A DNA stretch of 64,000 nt from Flavobacterium sp. SUN046 (GCF_028867965.1 NZ_JAPQNT010000005.1:1-64000), one strand, 5' to 3'; positions 9,253 to 21,438 are shown, counted from the first letter of the stretch. The notes: generated by a model not told the origin, from the sequence alone. Made by a program: numbers and translations.

Positions 9253-10428
9253 ATGAAAAAAATTACATCAATACTATTTATTTGTTTTATTGCTACTACT
9301 AATTACGCACAATTAGTAATTACAAACGGAAAACATATTTTAGAAATTTCAAGTAATTTTTCAGGATTTTATAATTATAGATCTTTAAAAGAGGGTGAAA
9401 ATGATTATTCGAAAAATCGATTTAAACTTCGAGATGCTCAATTAGGAATTGATGGTCGAGTTGGAAATAAATTTGAATATTCCTTAAAAGTTGATTTTGC
9501 AGATATGGCTGCAAATTCAATAAACACAGTTATAGATCCTGAAAATCCCGGATTATTAAATGCCAATATTACTTACAAAGGCTTTAAGTTTTTTGATATT
9601 GAAATGGGATATGGTAAAATTTACTATTCTAGAAACACCTTAGTACCATTCGAAAATTCAGCCTATTGGCAAGGAGCAGAAATAACAAGAGGTTCTATTT
9701 TTTCAGTTAGAGATGTTGGAGTTACCTTAAAGAAGAACTTTTGGAAACAACGTGCCAACCTATATTTAGGAGCTTACACAGGTTTGGGTGAACTTTCTTT
9801 GGCAGGCGATAATGATCCAAGTGGCAAATTAGAATATGTTGGTAGATTTGATATTTCTTATCCTAGTAGATTTAGATACAGTGAAGTAGATTTGAGAAAA
9901 TCTCCAATACCAATGTTTTCAATAGGAATTGCAGGAAGATATGCTGATAAGAAATTACCTACCGGAACTGCATTTCCTGTTAATGCAACAAGCAGCTATG
10001 GGATTAAAGTTATAGATGGAAAACGATACGTTTATGGCTTTGATGTAGCTTTTCAATACCAAGGTTTTTCTGGCCAATTTGAAATACATCAAATAAAAGC
10101 ACAACCTCAAGATCCGAATGATCCATTGTATCAAAACTATACTCCTAATCAAACAAAAGGTTATTTTTTAGCCGGCGGATATATAGCACAACTAAATTAC
10201 TATATAAAAAATTGGAGAACAATACTTTCTGCAAGATATGAAGAACTTGATTTAAATGATTTAGTCATAGGTAAATCTAAAAGGTTTTCACCAGCAGTAG
10301 CTATGAAACTTAAAGGTAGTTCTGCAATGGTTAAATTTCAATACTTTAACATCCTAAAAGAAGAAAATATCGATCCTTTTTCTTGGAAAGAACAGTTTAG
10401 ACTAGGAATTCAGTTTCAATTAAAATAA
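9253..10428 (+). CDS. Phosphate-selective porin O/P family outer-membrane protein
   Basis: 391 residues from the ATG at 9253. This start gives a clean signal peptide (MKKITSILFICFI, cleavage near NYAQ); an in-frame ATG 16 codons upstream lies inside the previous gene and would bury the signal. The body alternates short aromatic beta-strands and turns. Motifs typical of the OprO/OprP family are visible: FKLRDAQLGIDGRVG, EYSLKVDFAD, MGYGKIYYSRNTLVPFENS and RDVGVTL. It should form an outer-membrane channel for anions such as phosphate or polyphosphate; the substrate is inferred only from the family. The C-terminus ends with a strand (FRLGIQFQLK) as in barrel proteins. Last gene of the three-gene unit starting at 7060. 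Confidence 0.85.
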   Translation: MKKITSILFICFIATTNYAQLVITNGKHILEISSNFSGFYNYRSLKEGENDYSKNRFKLRDAQLGIDGRVGNKFEYSLKVDFADMAANSINTVIDPENPGLLNANITYKGFKFFDIEMGYGKIYYSRNTLVPFENSAYWQGAEITRGSIFSVRDVGVTLKKNFWKQRANLYLGAYTGLGELSLAGDNDPSGKLEYVGRFDISYPSRFRYSEVDLRKSPIPMFSIGIAGRYADKKLPTGTAFPVNATSSYGIKVIDGKRYVYGFDVAFQYQGFSGQFEIHQIKAQPQDPNDPLYQNYTPNQTKGYFLAGGYIAQLNYYIKNWRTILSARYEELDLNDLVIGKSKRFSPAVAMKLKGSSAMVKFQYFNILKEENIDPFSWKEQFRLGIQFQLK

Positions 10429-10444
10429 ATTAAAAAAAATTATT

Positions 10445-12256
10445 ATGACAAAAAAAATACTTTACAATTTAGCTGTTCTATTATTTTCAACACTATCATT
10501 TGGACAAATAACTACACTTCCGGCAAATGAAAGTTTTACAACACCATTTACAGAAGGTACTAATGTTAGTTTCATACCAAATTGGACAGGAAATACAGTA
10601 GCTCCGCCATCATCTAAAATTTTTAGAGATATCGTAGACTACAATTCGACTCCAGCAGCATTGAGTGTTATTCCAACTAGTTCATTCAATGGAGATGTAC
10701 AGGTAAATCTTAATTTATCTACTTATTCATCTGTTGGAATTAGTTTTTTAGCAAAATCAATGCTTAATGGAACTGGAACTAGAGATGCGGTTTTAACAAT
10801 GTCAACTTCTATAGACAATGGAGTTACTTGGATAGGAAGCTCAATTGTAGCATCATTACCAAATATTAATCAAACTGCATTTACAAGTTATAGTTATACT
10901 CTTCCAGTTGAAGCAAATAATCAAAGTAATGTTTTGGTTAGATTTTTTATCACTAGAGGTTCTGCAGGAACTTCAACAGCAGCAAAAATGGTTATAGATG
11001 ATGTACTTATTCAACAAGTTACAACGCCATCAATTACAGTAAGTTCTAATTCTTTAACATTTAGTCAAGTACTGGGAAGCCCGTCTCAAAGTCAAACTTT
11101 TAATATATCTGGCAGTAATTTAACTGGAAATTTAATTTTAACCGCACCTACTAACTTCGAAGTATCTTTAAATAGTACATCAGGTTTTTCAGGTTCCCTT
11201 TCTTTAGTTCCAAATTCTGGAAACATATTATTAACACCTATTTATTCAAGACTTAATAGTTCATCTGTTGGAACTTACAGTGGTAATTTAATGGTAACAA
11301 GTCAAAATGCAACAACTCAAAATATTGCATTATCCGGAGATTGTGTAGTTTCAACCGTGACTAACCCATCACCTTTGTCAATTAGTGATGCTAACATTTA
11401 CAACGTTTTTACAAATTGGGCAAGTACAAATACCGCAGGAAGTTTTCCTTCAAACATAGCATTTTGGACACATGCTACGACTGATCCAGATTTAGCAACA
11501 TTATTCATTTCTGATTGGAGTTGTTTGTATAATTTAACTTCTAGATCTCGTTTTGTTGGTGATGATGCTAATGGAATTTCAATGATTAATACCGGAAATT
11601 CTCAATTTACAGGAGTTTGTGATGGTACAGATCCTGCTCAAACAACTGGAACTACAATTTCAAATGGTCGTGCTGGAGCAATAGTATTGGCGTTAAATTC
11701 AAGTGCTGTTACAAGCGGTTCTTCAATAACTATAAATTGGACAGGAAGAACTGTTTTGAAAAATTTAAGAGCTTATGGATTGAGAATGCAATATAGAATC
11801 GGATTAGCATCTGGAAATCCTAATTCGGGATGGCAGGAATTTTCAAGCACACAAGAATACCTTAATGGAGAAGATGCTACATTTGAATCAAAATCTACTA
11901 CTTTACCAACAAGTTGTAATGGTCAACCAATTGTTCAAGTAAGATGGGTTTATTATGTAATAGGAACTACAGGAGCTAGAGCACAAGTTGGGTTAGATGA
12001 TGTTATAGTTTCTGTCGCAACATTAAATAATGATAGTTTTATTGCTGAAACTAACACATTTTCTCTTTATCCAAACCCATCAAATAAAGAAATTGTAAAT
12101 TTAAATAAAATCAATACTGTTACAATTTACGACATAACAGGAAGAAAAATTGCTAATTATAAAGAAGTTAATTCTTTTGATACTAAAACCCTTCAATCTG
12201 GAACTTATCTAGTAAAAACTGATTCTGGATTGACACAAAAGTTGATAGTTAAATAA
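10445..12256 (+). CDS. T9SS cargo protein with C-terminal sorting domain
   Basis: 603 residues. The signal peptide ends near LSFGQ. Residues about 20-190 form a jelly-roll-like module (SFTTPFTEG, VRFFITRGSAGT, KMVIDDV). Residues about 195-300 resemble a module also present in the giant gene (NISGSNLTGNL, APTNFEVSL, GTYSGNLMVTS). A second, Trp-rich beta region follows. The last 75 residues are a type A T9SS sorting domain (FSLYPNPSNKE, VTIYDITGRKI, SGTYLVK, QKLIVK), so the protein crosses the outer membrane and is attached or released there. No catalytic motif is recognised. It lies 16 bases after the porin gene and is followed by a strong terminator. Confidence 0.85.
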   Translation: MTKKILYNLAVLLFSTLSFGQITTLPANESFTTPFTEGTNVSFIPNWTGNTVAPPSSKIFRDIVDYNSTPAALSVIPTSSFNGDVQVNLNLSTYSSVGISFLAKSMLNGTGTRDAVLTMSTSIDNGVTWIGSSIVASLPNINQTAFTSYSYTLPVEANNQSNVLVRFFITRGSAGTSTAAKMVIDDVLIQQVTTPSITVSSNSLTFSQVLGSPSQSQTFNISGSNLTGNLILTAPTNFEVSLNSTSGFSGSLSLVPNSGNILLTPIYSRLNSSSVGTYSGNLMVTSQNATTQNIALSGDCVVSTVTNPSPLSISDANIYNVFTNWASTNTAGSFPSNIAFWTHATTDPDLATLFISDWSCLYNLTSRSRFVGDDANGISMINTGNSQFTGVCDGTDPAQTTGTTISNGRAGAIVLALNSSAVTSGSSITINWTGRTVLKNLRAYGLRMQYRIGLASGNPNSGWQEFSSTQEYLNGEDATFESKSTTLPTSCNGQPIVQVRWVYYVIGTTGARAQVGLDDVIVSVATLNNDSFIAETNTFSLYPNPSNKEIVNLNKINTVTIYDITGRKIANYKEVNSFDTKTLQSGTYLVKTDSGLTQKLIVK

Positions 12257-12272
12257 ACATACAAAAATCAAC

Positions 12273-12310
12273 AATAAAAGCGTTATCATTCACTTGATAA
12301 CGCTTTTATT
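12273..12310 (+). terminator. Strong intrinsic terminator
   Basis: A perfect 16-bp stem (arms 12273-12288 and 12295-12310, loop TTCACT) with A-rich and T-rich ends lies 16 bases after the T9SS gene. The symmetry would let it act in either direction. Confidence 0.9.
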
Positions 12311-12434
12311 TTTGGAAACTATATTTTGAAAATGCAATCAAAATATACAATGACTTTTTAGATAACATTCAATTAATTTTATTTTTGTAGATTCTTTCTA
12401 GATAACCTGAAATCAAAACAACTATAATATAACA

Positions 12435-12464
12435 AAAAACTCCTCAATTTCTTGAGGAGTTTTT
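12435..12464 (-). terminator. Terminator of the rpoBC-DUF3467 transcript
   Basis: A 13-bp stem (arms 12435-12447 and 12452-12464, loop TTTC, core ACTCCTCAA/TTGAGGAGT) ends in a T-run on the minus strand, 6 bases past the DUF3467 stop codon. Confidence 0.9.
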
Positions 12465-12470
12465 AAAATA

Positions 12471-12785
12471 TTAAGCTTGTCCGGTTGGACCAAAGTTTAA
12501 TGGAATTGGCGGTTGTTCAGAATCTTTAATTTCGCCATGAGCTTGCTCAAATCGGTGAATGTTTTCTCCTAATGCTTTAAGAAATCTTTTAGCATGTTGT
12601 GGAGTTAATATAATTCTCGATTTAACCTTTGATTTTGGAACACCGGGCATGATGGTCACAAAATCTAAAACAAATTCAGAAGGAGAATGATTGATAATTG
12701 CTAAGTTAGAATAAATTCCTTCTGCAACTTTTTCATCTAATTCAATATTAATTTGTCCCGGTTGTGGTTGATTAGTATCGCTCAT
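12471..12785 (-). CDS. DUF3467 family protein
   Basis: 104 residues, cytosolic, no signal peptide. Motifs such as AEGIYSNLAIINHSPSEFVLDF, MPGVPKSKVKSRIILTPQHAKRFL and a Pro-rich tail match DUF3467, a small family that in Bacteroidota follows rpoC. The start lies one base after the rpoC stop, so it is translated from the RNA polymerase message and capped by the terminator at 12435. The function is unknown. Its constant position beside rpoC suggests, but does not show, a link to transcription. Confidence 0.9.
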   Translation of the reverse strand: MSDTNQPQPGQINIELDEKVAEGIYSNLAIINHSPSEFVLDFVTIMPGVPKSKVKSRIILTPQHAKRFLKALGENIHRFEQAHGEIKDSEQPPIPLNFGPTGQA

Positions 12786-12786
12786 A

Positions 12787-15700
12787 TTAATAAATATATT
12801 CTTCTTTATTTGCCATTAATTCATTGTAATCGTCTTTAGATCCTACTATAATATTATCATAGTCTCTCATACCTGTTCCTGCTGGGATTCTGTGTCCAAC
12901 AATAACATTTTCTTTAAGACCTTCTAATGTATCAATTTTTCCAGCAACAGCTGCTTCATTCAATACTTTGGTAGTTTCTTGGAACGATGCTGCAGAAATG
13001 AATGATTTAGTTTGAAGCGATGCTCTAGTAATACCTTGTAATACTGGAGTTGCTGTAGCCGTAATTACATCACGAGCAGTAACTAAATTTTTATCATTAC
13101 GTTTCAATAATGAATTTTCATCTCTCAATTCTCTAGGTGAAACAATTTGACCTGGTTTAAGATTATCAGAATCTCCTGCATCTTCAACCACTTTCATTCC
13201 GTATAACTTATCATTTTCAACGATAAAATCGCTGGTGTGAATTAATTGCTCTTCTAAGAATAAAGTATCTCCTGGATCATCAATTCTAACTTTACGCATC
13301 ATTTGACGAATAACAACCTCAAAGTGTTTGTCATTAATTTTTACACCTTGAAGACGGTATACTTCTTGAATTTCATTAACTAAATACTGTTGAACAGCAG
13401 ATGGTCCTTGAATTCTTAAAATATCGTCTGGAGTAATAGCACCATCAGATAATGGAACTCCTGCTTTAACGAAGTCATTTTCTTGAACAAGAATTTGACT
13501 TGATAATTTTACAAGATATTTTCTAACATCACCAAATTTAGATTCGATAATAATCTCACGGTTACCTCTTTTAATTTTTCCAAAAGAAACCACTCCATCA
13601 ATTTCAGAAACTACTGCTGGATTAGAAGGATTACGAGCCTCTAACAACTCGGTAATTCTTGGTAAACCTCCAGTAATATCGCCAGCTTTAGAAGAACGAC
13701 GAGGAATTTTTACAAGAATTTTACCTGCTTTAATTTTCTCTCCATCTTCTACCATAAGGTGAGCGCCTACTGGTAAGTTGTAAGAACGTATTAATTCTCC
13801 GTCTTTACCATAAACCAATAATGTTGGAATTAATTTTTTGTTTCTTCCTTCAGAAATTACTTTCTCTTGGAAACCTGTTTGCTCATCAATTTCAACTTGG
13901 AACGATTGTCCTTGTTCTAAATCTTCGTAAGCAATTTTTCCTGTAAACTCAGAAACAATTACACCATTATATGGATCCCATTTACAAATAGCAGCGCCTT
14001 TTTCAACAACGTCACCATCTTTTACACTAATCACAGAACCATAAGGAATGTAATGAGTACTTAAAAGGATTTCTGTTTTTACATCTATTAATTTTAATTC
14101 TGTAGAACGAGAAACAACAATATCAACTTTGTTTCCATCACCATCTTCTCCAACTACAGTTTTTAAATCTTCAATTTCTAGTTTTCCGCCAAATCTTGCA
14201 ATAATGCTTGATTCTTCAGAAACTCCACCTGCAACTCCACCTACGTGGAAAGTACGAAGTGTTAACTGTGTACCTGGCTCTCCAATTGACTGTGCGGCAA
14301 TTACACCAACAGCTTCACCTTTTTGAGTCATTTTTCCAGTTGCTAAGTTTCTTCCGTAACATTTAGCACAAATACCTTTTTTAGCTTCACAAGTTAAAGG
14401 CGAACGAACTTCCATTTTTTCAACTGGAGATTCTTCAATTGCTTTAACAATAGCTTCGGTAATTTGAACACCTGCATGAACCAAAATTTCAGAAGTTAAA
14501 GGATTAATCACGTCTTGCAATGCTACACGTCCTAAAATTCTTTCTCCTAATGTTTCAACGATTTCTTCGTTTTTCTTTAAAGCAGAAACTTCAATTCCTC
14601 TCAAAGTACCACAATCTACAGAGTTTACGATAACATCTTGAGAAACGTCATGTAATCTTCTTGTTAAGTATCCCGCATCTGCTGTTTTAAGAGCCGTATC
14701 TGCAAGACCTTTACGAGCACCGTGAGTTGAGATAAAGTATTCTAAAATCGAAAGACCTTCTTTAAAGTTAGAAAGAATTGGATTTTCAATAATTTCACCA
14801 CCACCAGCAGTAGATTTTTTCGGCTTAGCCATCAAACCACGCATACCAGTTAACTGACGAATTTGTTCTTTAGATCCACGTGCTCCAGAGTCAAGCATCA
14901 TATATACCGAGTTGAAACCTTGTTGGTCTTCACGGATATTTTTCATTGCTAATTCTGTTAATTGCGCATTCGCAGAAGTCCAAATATCAATAACTTGGTT
15001 GTATCTTTCATTGTTTGTAATAAGACCCATGTTGTAGTTCATAGAAATACCTTCTACTTGCACACGAGCGTCAGCAATCAATTTAGTTTTTTGTTCTGGA
15101 ATTCTAATATCACCTAATGAGAATGACAATCCACCTTTAAAGGCAAATTTATATCCCATATCTTTCATGTTATCAAGGAAAGCTGCAGTTGTAGGAACAT
15201 CAGTTACCGACAAAATTTTTCCGATAATATCACGAAGTGATTTTTTAGTCAATACTTCATTAATGTATCCTGCTGCTGGCGGAACTACTTCGTTAAAAAG
15301 TACTCTTCCTGCAGTTGTTTGGATTACCTTATATACTAACTCTCCATTTTCATTAAAATCTTTAGCACGTACTTTCACACGAGCATTCAATTCTAATCTA
15401 CCTTCGTTCAAAGCAATATTTACTTCTTCAGCAGAGTAGAACGTTAAATCTTGACCTAAAATTACATGCCCTTCTGTAGTCAATCTTTCTTTGGTCATGT
15501 AATAAAGACCTAGCACCATGTCTTGAGAAGGAACCGTAATTGGAGCACCATTCGCTGGATTCAAGATATTATGAGAAGCCAACATCAATAATTGTGCTTC
15601 TAAAATAGCTTCTGGTCCAAGTGGCAAGTGAACCGCCATCTGGTCACCATCAAAATCCGCGTTGAACGCCGTACATACTAATGGGTGTAATTGGATAGCT

Positions 15701-17103
15701 TTTCCTTCAATTAATTTTGGTTGGAACGCTTGAATACCCAATCTGTGTAACGTAGGAGCACGATTTAGTAATACTGGATGTCCTTTAATTACATTTTCAA
15801 GAATATCCCAAACTACTGGCTCTTTTTTGTCAATTATTTTCTTAGCCGATTTAACCGTTTTAACAATCCCTCTTTCGATTAATTTACGAATAACGAATGG
15901 TTTGTACAATTCGGCAGCCATATCTTTAGGAAGACCACATTCGAATAATTTCATTTCTGGTCCAACAACAATTACTGAACGAGCAGAATAATCCACACGT
16001 TTTCCTAATAAGTTTTGACGGAAACGACCTTGTTTACCTTTTAACGAATCTGATAAAGATTTTAATGGTCTGTTTGATTCAGTTTTTACAGCAGAAGCTT
16101 TACGTGTATTGTCAAACAATGAATCTACCGATTCTTGCAACATACGTTTTTCGTTTCTTAAGATAACTTCTGGAGCTTTAATTTCCATTAATCTTTTCAA
16201 ACGATTGTTTCTGATGATAACTCTACGGTACAAGTCATTCAAATCTGAAGTTGCGAAACGACCACCATCAAGTGGTACTAACGGACGCAATTCTGGTGGA
16301 ATAACTGGAATTACTTTAAGAATCATCCATTCTGGACGGTTTTCTCTATTTAAGTTAGAATCACGGAATGACTCAACTACTTGTAATCTTTTTAAAGCTT
16401 CCGTTTTTCTTTGTTTAGAAGTTTCATTGTTAGCACTGTGTCTTAATTCATAAGAAAGCGCATCCAAATCAGTTCTAGCCAATAAATCCATGATACATTC
16501 AGCACCCATTTTGGCGATGAATTTATTAGGATCATTATCATCTAAATATTGATTTTCCATCGGAAGCGTATCTAAAATATTCAAATACTCTTCTTCTGTT
16601 AAAAAGTCTAAACGATTTAATGAATCACCTTCAGCAGTTTTAGCAATACCAGCTTGAATAACTACATATCTTTCGTAGTAGATAATCATGTCTAATTTCT
16701 TAGATGGTAAGCCAAGTATGTAACCAATTTTGTTTGGAAGTGAACGGAAATACCAAATATGAGCAATTGGCACAACAAGATTGATGTGTCCTACTCTATC
16801 ACGACGTACTTTTTTCTCAGTAACTTCTACTCCACAACGGTCACAAACAATTCCTTTGTAACGGATTCTTTTATATTTTCCACAAGCACATTCAAAATCT
16901 TTTACTGGACCGAAAATTCGTTCGCAAAAAAGACCATCACGTTCTGGCTTGTGCGTTCTATAATTGATTGTTTCAGGTTTTAAAACCTCACCTCTTGATT
17001 CAGCTAAAATTGACTCAGGAGATGCAAGTCCAATAGTGATTTTGTCAAATCTCTTAATGGTACTTTGTTTATTATCTTTGTTATTGTTTCTATTATTCAT
17101 CAT
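12787..17103 (-). CDS. rpoC: DNA-directed RNA polymerase subunit beta'
   Basis: 1438 residues, full length. It forms the clamp and active centre of RNA polymerase. The N-terminal zinc ribbon has Cys72, Cys74, Cys87 and Cys90 (CACG, CDRC). The catalytic Mg-binding motif NADFDGD sits near residue 480. The second zinc site uses a Cys near 830 and the [11 protein letters not shown] cluster near 905. The bridge and trigger-helix region ([16 protein letters not shown]) is intact. Two ATG codons are adjacent at 17103 and 17100 and either could be the start. It lies 257 bases downstream of rpoB, an unusually wide gap that holds a palindromic repeat. Confidence 0.98.
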   Translation of the reverse strand: MMNNRNNNKDNKQSTIKRFDKITIGLASPESILAESRGEVLKPETINYRTHKPERDGLFCERIFGPVKDFECACGKYKRIRYKGIVCDRCGVEVTEKKVRRDRVGHINLVVPIAHIWYFRSLPNKIGYILGLPSKKLDMIIYYERYVVIQAGIAKTAEGDSLNRLDFLTEEEYLNILDTLPMENQYLDDNDPNKFIAKMGAECIMDLLARTDLDALSYELRHSANNETSKQRKTEALKRLQVVESFRDSNLNRENRPEWMILKVIPVIPPELRPLVPLDGGRFATSDLNDLYRRVIIRNNRLKRLMEIKAPEVILRNEKRMLQESVDSLFDNTRKASAVKTESNRPLKSLSDSLKGKQGRFRQNLLGKRVDYSARSVIVVGPEMKLFECGLPKDMAAELYKPFVIRKLIERGIVKTVKSAKKIIDKKEPVVWDILENVIKGHPVLLNRAPTLHRLGIQAFQPKLIEGKAIQLHPLVCTAFNADFDGDQMAVHLPLGPEAILEAQLLMLASHNILNPANGAPITVPSQDMVLGLYYMTKERLTTEGHVILGQDLTFYSAEEVNIALNEGRLELNARVKVRAKDFNENGELVYKVIQTTAGRVLFNEVVPPAAGYINEVLTKKSLRDIIGKILSVTDVPTTAAFLDNMKDMGYKFAFKGGLSFSLGDIRIPEQKTKLIADARVQVEGISMNYNMGLITNNERYNQVIDIWTSANAQLTELAMKNIREDQQGFNSVYMMLDSGARGSKEQIRQLTGMRGLMAKPKKSTAGGGEIIENPILSNFKEGLSILEYFISTHGARKGLADTALKTADAGYLTRRLHDVSQDVIVNSVDCGTLRGIEVSALKKNEEIVETLGERILGRVALQDVINPLTSEILVHAGVQITEAIVKAIEESPVEKMEVRSPLTCEAKKGICAKCYGRNLATGKMTQKGEAVGVIAAQSIGEPGTQLTLRTFHVGGVAGGVSEESSIIARFGGKLEIEDLKTVVGEDGDGNKVDIVVSRSTELKLIDVKTEILLSTHYIPYGSVISVKDGDVVEKGAAICKWDPYNGVIVSEFTGKIAYEDLEQGQSFQVEIDEQTGFQEKVISEGRNKKLIPTLLVYGKDGELIRSYNLPVGAHLMVEDGEKIKAGKILVKIPRRSSKAGDITGGLPRITELLEARNPSNPAVVSEIDGVVSFGKIKRGNREIIIESKFGDVRKYLVKLSSQILVQENDFVKAGVPLSDGAITPDDILRIQGPSAVQQYLVNEIQEVYRLQGVKINDKHFEVVIRQMMRKVRIDDPGDTLFLEEQLIHTSDFIVENDKLYGMKVVEDAGDSDNLKPGQIVSPRELRDENSLLKRNDKNLVTARDVITATATPVLQGITRASLQTKSFISAASFQETTKVLNEAAVAGKIDTLEGLKENVIVGHRIPAGTGMRDYDNIIVGSKDDYNELMANKEEYIY

Positions 17104-17317
17104 AGTTTTTACTATTGATTTAGTGCTATTAAAATTAAATTTTAGATTTATGATGTTCTTCTCAAAAAAGAGATTAAACCATTAAGCTACTACCTCGAAT
17201 TACTTCTCTAAACTTCAAACTATATTTTGAAGTGCTAGTTATAAAAAATCAAATTTCTATAAAAAATCGGAACGGTTTACGGGTATAAATCTTTAAAAAC
17301 TTGTTGTAAATGTTAAA

Positions 17318-17345
17318 GTAGAGACGCGATGAATCGCATCTCTAC
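17318..17345. repeat. REP-like palindrome between rpoB and rpoC
   Basis: Arms GTAGAGACGCGAT and ATCGCATCTCTAC form a near-perfect hairpin of about 13 bp with a tiny loop and one mismatch. The GTAGAGACGCGAT core resembles palindromes dispersed in intergenic regions of many genomes. It lies 15 bases past the rpoB stop, inside the rpoBC transcript. No T-run follows, so it is not a typical terminator. Confidence 0.7.
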
Positions 17346-17360
17346 AAATAACAATTTTTA

Positions 17361-20300
17361 TTATTCTTCTAAACGAATGTCTAATCCAAGACCTTTCAAT
17401 TCATGCATTAATACATTGAATGATTCAGGCAATCCTGGTTCTGGCATAGTTTCACCTTTTACGATTGCTTCGTAAGTTTTAGCTCTACCAATAACGTCAT
17501 CCGATTTCACTGTTAAGATTTCACGTAATGTACTTGACGCTCCATAAGCTTCAAGTGCCCAAACCTCCATCTCTCCAAAACGTTGACCTCCAAATTGAGC
17601 TTTACCTCCAAGTGGTTGTTGCGTGATAAGTGAGTATGGTCCGATTGAACGTGCGTGCATCTTATCGTCAACCATGTGTCCAAGTTTCAACATATAGATT
17701 ACTCCAACGGTTGCTGCCTGATGGAAACGTTCTCCAGTTCCTCCGTCATATAAATAAGTATGACCAAATCTCGGAATTCCTGCTTCGTCCGTCAATTCAT
17801 TAATTTGATCTAAAGTTGCGCCATCAAAAATTGGTGTTGCATACTTACGACCTAATTTTTGACCAGCCCATCCAAGAACTGTTTCATAAATTTGACCAAT
17901 GTTCATACGAGAAGGTACACCAAGTGGATTCAATACGATATCTACAGGAGTTCCATCTTCAAGGAAAGGCATATCTTCATGACGAACAATACGAGCAACG
18001 ATACCTTTGTTACCGTGACGACCTGCCATTTTATCCCCAACTTTAAGTTTACGTTTTTTAGCAATATAAACTTTTGCTAATTTCAAGATTCCAGCTGGTA
18101 ATTCATCTCCAACAGTAATTGTGAATTTTTCTCTACGTAAAGCTCCTTGTAAATCGTTCAACTTAATTTTGTAGTTGTGAATCAAATCATTAACCATACG
18201 GTTAGTATCGTCATCAGCAACCCATTGTCCTTTAGTTAAGTGAGCGAAATCCTCAACAGATTGAAGCATTTTTTTAGAATATTTTTTACCTTTTGGTAAA
18301 ACTTCTTCTCCTAAATCGTTCATTACACCTTGCGATGTTTTTCCGTCAACAATAACAAAAAGTTTCTCAATTAATTTGTCTTTTAAATCAACAAATTTAG
18401 TTTCGAATTCCATTTCTAAAGCAGTCAAATCGTCTTTGTCTTTCGTACGTTTACGTTTGTCTTTTACTGCTCTAGCGAATAATTTTTTATCCAAAACTAC
18501 ACCATGTAATGAAGGAGACGCTTTTAATGAAGCATCTTTTACATCACCAGCTTTATCACCGAAGATAGCTCTTAAAAGTTTTTCTTCTGGAGTTGGATCT
18601 GATTCTCCTTTTGGTGTAATTTTTCCGATAAGAATGTCGCCAGGTTTCACTTCAGCACCAATTCTAATCATTCCGTTTTCATCTAAATCTTTAGTAGCTT
18701 CTTCAGAAACGTTAGGAATATCGTTAGTTAACTCTTCGTTACCTAATTTAGTGTCTCTAACTTCTAATGAATAATCATCTACGTGGATTGATGTAAAAAT
18801 ATCATCACGAACTACTTTTTCAGAGATTACAATCGCATCCTCGAAATTGTATCCTTTCCATGGCATAAATGCTACTTTAAGGTTTCTACCTATGGCTAAT
18901 TCTCCGTTTTGAGTTGCGTAACCTTCACAAAGAACTTGACCTAATTGAACTCTATCACCTTTTCTTACGATTGGTTTCAAGTTAATAGAAGTACTTTGAT
19001 TTGTTTTTCTAAATTTGATTAATTGGTATGTTTTTTCATCTGGTTCAAAACTTACCATTCTTTCTTCTTCGGTTCTGTCGTATTTGATGGTAATCATGTT
19101 AGCATCAACATATTCTACAGTTCCATTTCCTTCAGCATTAATCAATACTCTTGAATCAGACGCCACTTGACGCTCTAATCCAGTTCCTACGATTGGTGCT
19201 TCTGGACGTAATAAAGGTACTGCTTGACGCATCATGTTCGATCCCATCAATGCTCTATTCGCATCATCATGTTCCAAGAAAGGAATTAATGAAGCTGAAA
19301 TTGATGCAATTTGGTTCGGCGCAACGTCAGTATAATGAACCGCTGATGGGTCAACAACTGGGAAATCACCTTCTTCACGAGCAATAACTTTATCGGCAGT
19401 GATTTTTCCGTGAGCATCCATTTCGATGTTTGCTTGGGCAATCATTTTACCTTCTTCTTCTTCTGCACTTAAATATACAGGAGTAGAATCTAAATCAACA
19501 ACACCGTTAGTTACCTTACGATAAGGTGTTTCGATGAATCCCATTCCGTTTACTTTAGCATAAACACCCAAAGATGAAATCAATCCAATATTTGGTCCCT
19601 CAGGAGTTTCAATTGGACAAAGTCTTCCGTAGTGCGTATAGTGAACGTCACGAACCTCGAAACCAGCTCTTTCTCTCGAAAGTCCACCTGGTCCAAGTGC
19701 TGATAATCTTCTTTTATGTGTAATCTCGGCTAATGGATTGGTTTGATCCATAAATTGAGACAACTGGTTTGTTCCAAAGAAAGAGTTGATAACCGATGAT
19801 AATGTTTTAGCATTAATCAAATCGATTGGTGTAAACACCTCGTTATCTCTAACGTTCATTCTCTCACGAATAGTTCTAGCCATACGAGCCAAACCAACAC
19901 CGAATTGTTGTGAAAGTTGTTCTCCAACTGTTCTCACACGACGGTTTGATAAGTGGTCAATATCATCAATATCTGCTTTCGCATTGATAAGTTCAATCAA
20001 ATATTTAATGATTGTGATGATATCCTCTTTCGTTAAAACTTGTTTTTCCATTGGAATATCAAGGTTTAACTTTTTGTTCATTCTATAACGACCAACTTCA
20101 CCTAAGTTATAACGTTGATCAGAGAAGAATAATTTATCGATAATACCACGAGCAGTTTCTTCATCAGGCGGTTCTGCATTACGCAATTGTCTGTAGATAT
20201 GCTCAACAGCTTCTTTTTCAGAGTTTGTTGGGTCTTTTTGCAATGTGTTGTGGATGATTGCATAATCAACTTGATTATTTTCTTCCTTGTGTAACAAAAT

Positions 20301-21173
20301 TAATTTTACATCAGCATCAAGAATTTCTTCTACATTATCTTTATCTAATATAGTATCTCTATCTAATATAATTTCGTTACGCTCAATAGAAACTACTTCG
20401 CCAGTATCCTCATCCACGAAATCTTCATGCCAAGTATTCAATACTCTTGCGGCTAATTTTCTACCAACATATTTTTTAAGACCAGTTTTTGAAACTTTAA
20501 TTTCTTCTGCAAGATCAAAAATTTCAAGAATGTCCTTATCTCTTTCAAATCCAATAGCACGTAGAAGAGTAGTAACTGGTAATTTTTTCTTTCTATCAAT
20601 GTACGCATACATTACGTTATTGATATCAGTTGCGAATTCTATCCAAGAACCTTTAAAAGGAATTACCCTAGCAGAATATAATTTTGTACCATTTGCATGG
20701 AATGATTGACCAAAGAAAACCCCTGGAGAACGGTGTAATTGAGAAACTACAACACGCTCAGCACCATTGATTACAAATGTTCCGCTTGGCGTCATGTAAG
20801 GAATTGTACCTAAATAAACGTCTTGAACTATAGTTTCAAAATCCTCATGTTCAGGATCTGTACAATATAATTTAAGGCGTGCTTTTAGAGGTACACTATA
20901 CGTTAAACCTCTTTCGATACACTCTTGAATAGTGTAACGTGGTGGATCAACAAAGTAATCTAGAAATTCTAATACAAATTGGTTTCTTGTATCGGTAATT
21001 GGAAAGTTTTCCATGAAGGTATTGTATAAACCTTCGTTGCCTCTTTCATCAGATTTAGTTTCCAATTGGAAAAAATCTTGAAACGATTTTACCTGAACAT
21101 CTAGAAAATCTGGATATTGTGGGATATTTTTCGTTGAAGCAAAATTCAATCTTTCAGTCTGATTCGTTATCAT
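17361..21173 (-). CDS. rpoB: DNA-directed RNA polymerase subunit beta
   Basis: 1270 residues from the ATG at 21173; a TTG one codon upstream is not needed. The rifampicin pocket region is wild type by eye ([21 protein letters not shown]), keeping the Asp, His and Ser positions altered in resistant mutants, so sensitivity is predicted. Other hallmarks are [39 protein letters not shown] and the C-terminal [18 protein letters not shown] segment. It lies 265 bases downstream of rplL with a stem-loop in between. Confidence 0.98.
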   Translation of the reverse strand: MITNQTERLNFASTKNIPQYPDFLDVQVKSFQDFFQLETKSDERGNEGLYNTFMENFPITDTRNQFVLEFLDYFVDPPRYTIQECIERGLTYSVPLKARLKLYCTDPEHEDFETIVQDVYLGTIPYMTPSGTFVINGAERVVVSQLHRSPGVFFGQSFHANGTKLYSARVIPFKGSWIEFATDINNVMYAYIDRKKKLPVTTLLRAIGFERDKDILEIFDLAEEIKVSKTGLKKYVGRKLAARVLNTWHEDFVDEDTGEVVSIERNEIILDRDTILDKDNVEEILDADVKLILLHKEENNQVDYAIIHNTLQKDPTNSEKEAVEHIYRQLRNAEPPDEETARGIIDKLFFSDQRYNLGEVGRYRMNKKLNLDIPMEKQVLTKEDIITIIKYLIELINAKADIDDIDHLSNRRVRTVGEQLSQQFGVGLARMARTIRERMNVRDNEVFTPIDLINAKTLSSVINSFFGTNQLSQFMDQTNPLAEITHKRRLSALGPGGLSRERAGFEVRDVHYTHYGRLCPIETPEGPNIGLISSLGVYAKVNGMGFIETPYRKVTNGVVDLDSTPVYLSAEEEEGKMIAQANIEMDAHGKITADKVIAREEGDFPVVDPSAVHYTDVAPNQIASISASLIPFLEHDDANRALMGSNMMRQAVPLLRPEAPIVGTGLERQVASDSRVLINAEGNGTVEYVDANMITIKYDRTEEERMVSFEPDEKTYQLIKFRKTNQSTSINLKPIVRKGDRVQLGQVLCEGYATQNGELAIGRNLKVAFMPWKGYNFEDAIVISEKVVRDDIFTSIHVDDYSLEVRDTKLGNEELTNDIPNVSEEATKDLDENGMIRIGAEVKPGDILIGKITPKGESDPTPEEKLLRAIFGDKAGDVKDASLKASPSLHGVVLDKKLFARAVKDKRKRTKDKDDLTALEMEFETKFVDLKDKLIEKLFVIVDGKTSQGVMNDLGEEVLPKGKKYSKKMLQSVEDFAHLTKGQWVADDDTNRMVNDLIHNYKIKLNDLQGALRREKFTITVGDELPAGILKLAKVYIAKKRKLKVGDKMAGRHGNKGIVARIVRHEDMPFLEDGTPVDIVLNPLGVPSRMNIGQIYETVLGWAGQKLGRKYATPIFDGATLDQINELTDEAGIPRFGHTYLYDGGTGERFHQAATVGVIYMLKLGHMVDDKMHARSIGPYSLITQQPLGGKAQFGGQRFGEMEVWALEAYGASSTLREILTVKSDDVIGRAKTYEAIVKGETMPEPGLPESFNVLMHELKGLGLDIRLEE

Positions 21174-21380
21174 CAATTGACAAAATTTTGATTAAAAAAA
21201 AGTAATTTTTTTGTGTATAACACTGTTTAATCTATACTTTTCCTTTTTATAATCAGTACCTCTTTAAAAATAAACCAGGAAAATTTAGTTCATTTCTTTC
21301 ATCGTAATGATTAAAATTTTTTCGTATTTTAAACTATTTGATAATAAAATTTTTTATGATTTTATTATACGAAAAATGGT

Positions 21381-21413
21381 TTAGGTCATTGAGTGGTTAA
21401 ACTCAAGACCTAA
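21381..21413 (-). promoter_or_regulatory. Stem-loop between rplL and rpoB, possible attenuator
   Basis: Arms 21381-21394 and 21101-plus-300 (21101 is not meant; the right arm is 21401-21413) pair as TTAGGTC/GACCTAA plus TTGAGT/ACTCAA, with one bulged A and a six-base loop. In the transcribed (minus) direction it is followed within 4 bases by a run of five T. It sits 26 bases after the rplL stop and about 200 bases before rpoB. Partial termination here could set the ratio of ribosomal protein to polymerase, as known for rplL-rpoB in E. coli; this is inference. Confidence 0.55.
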
Positions 21414-21438
21414 ACCTAGTTCTAAAACTATGTTTGAA

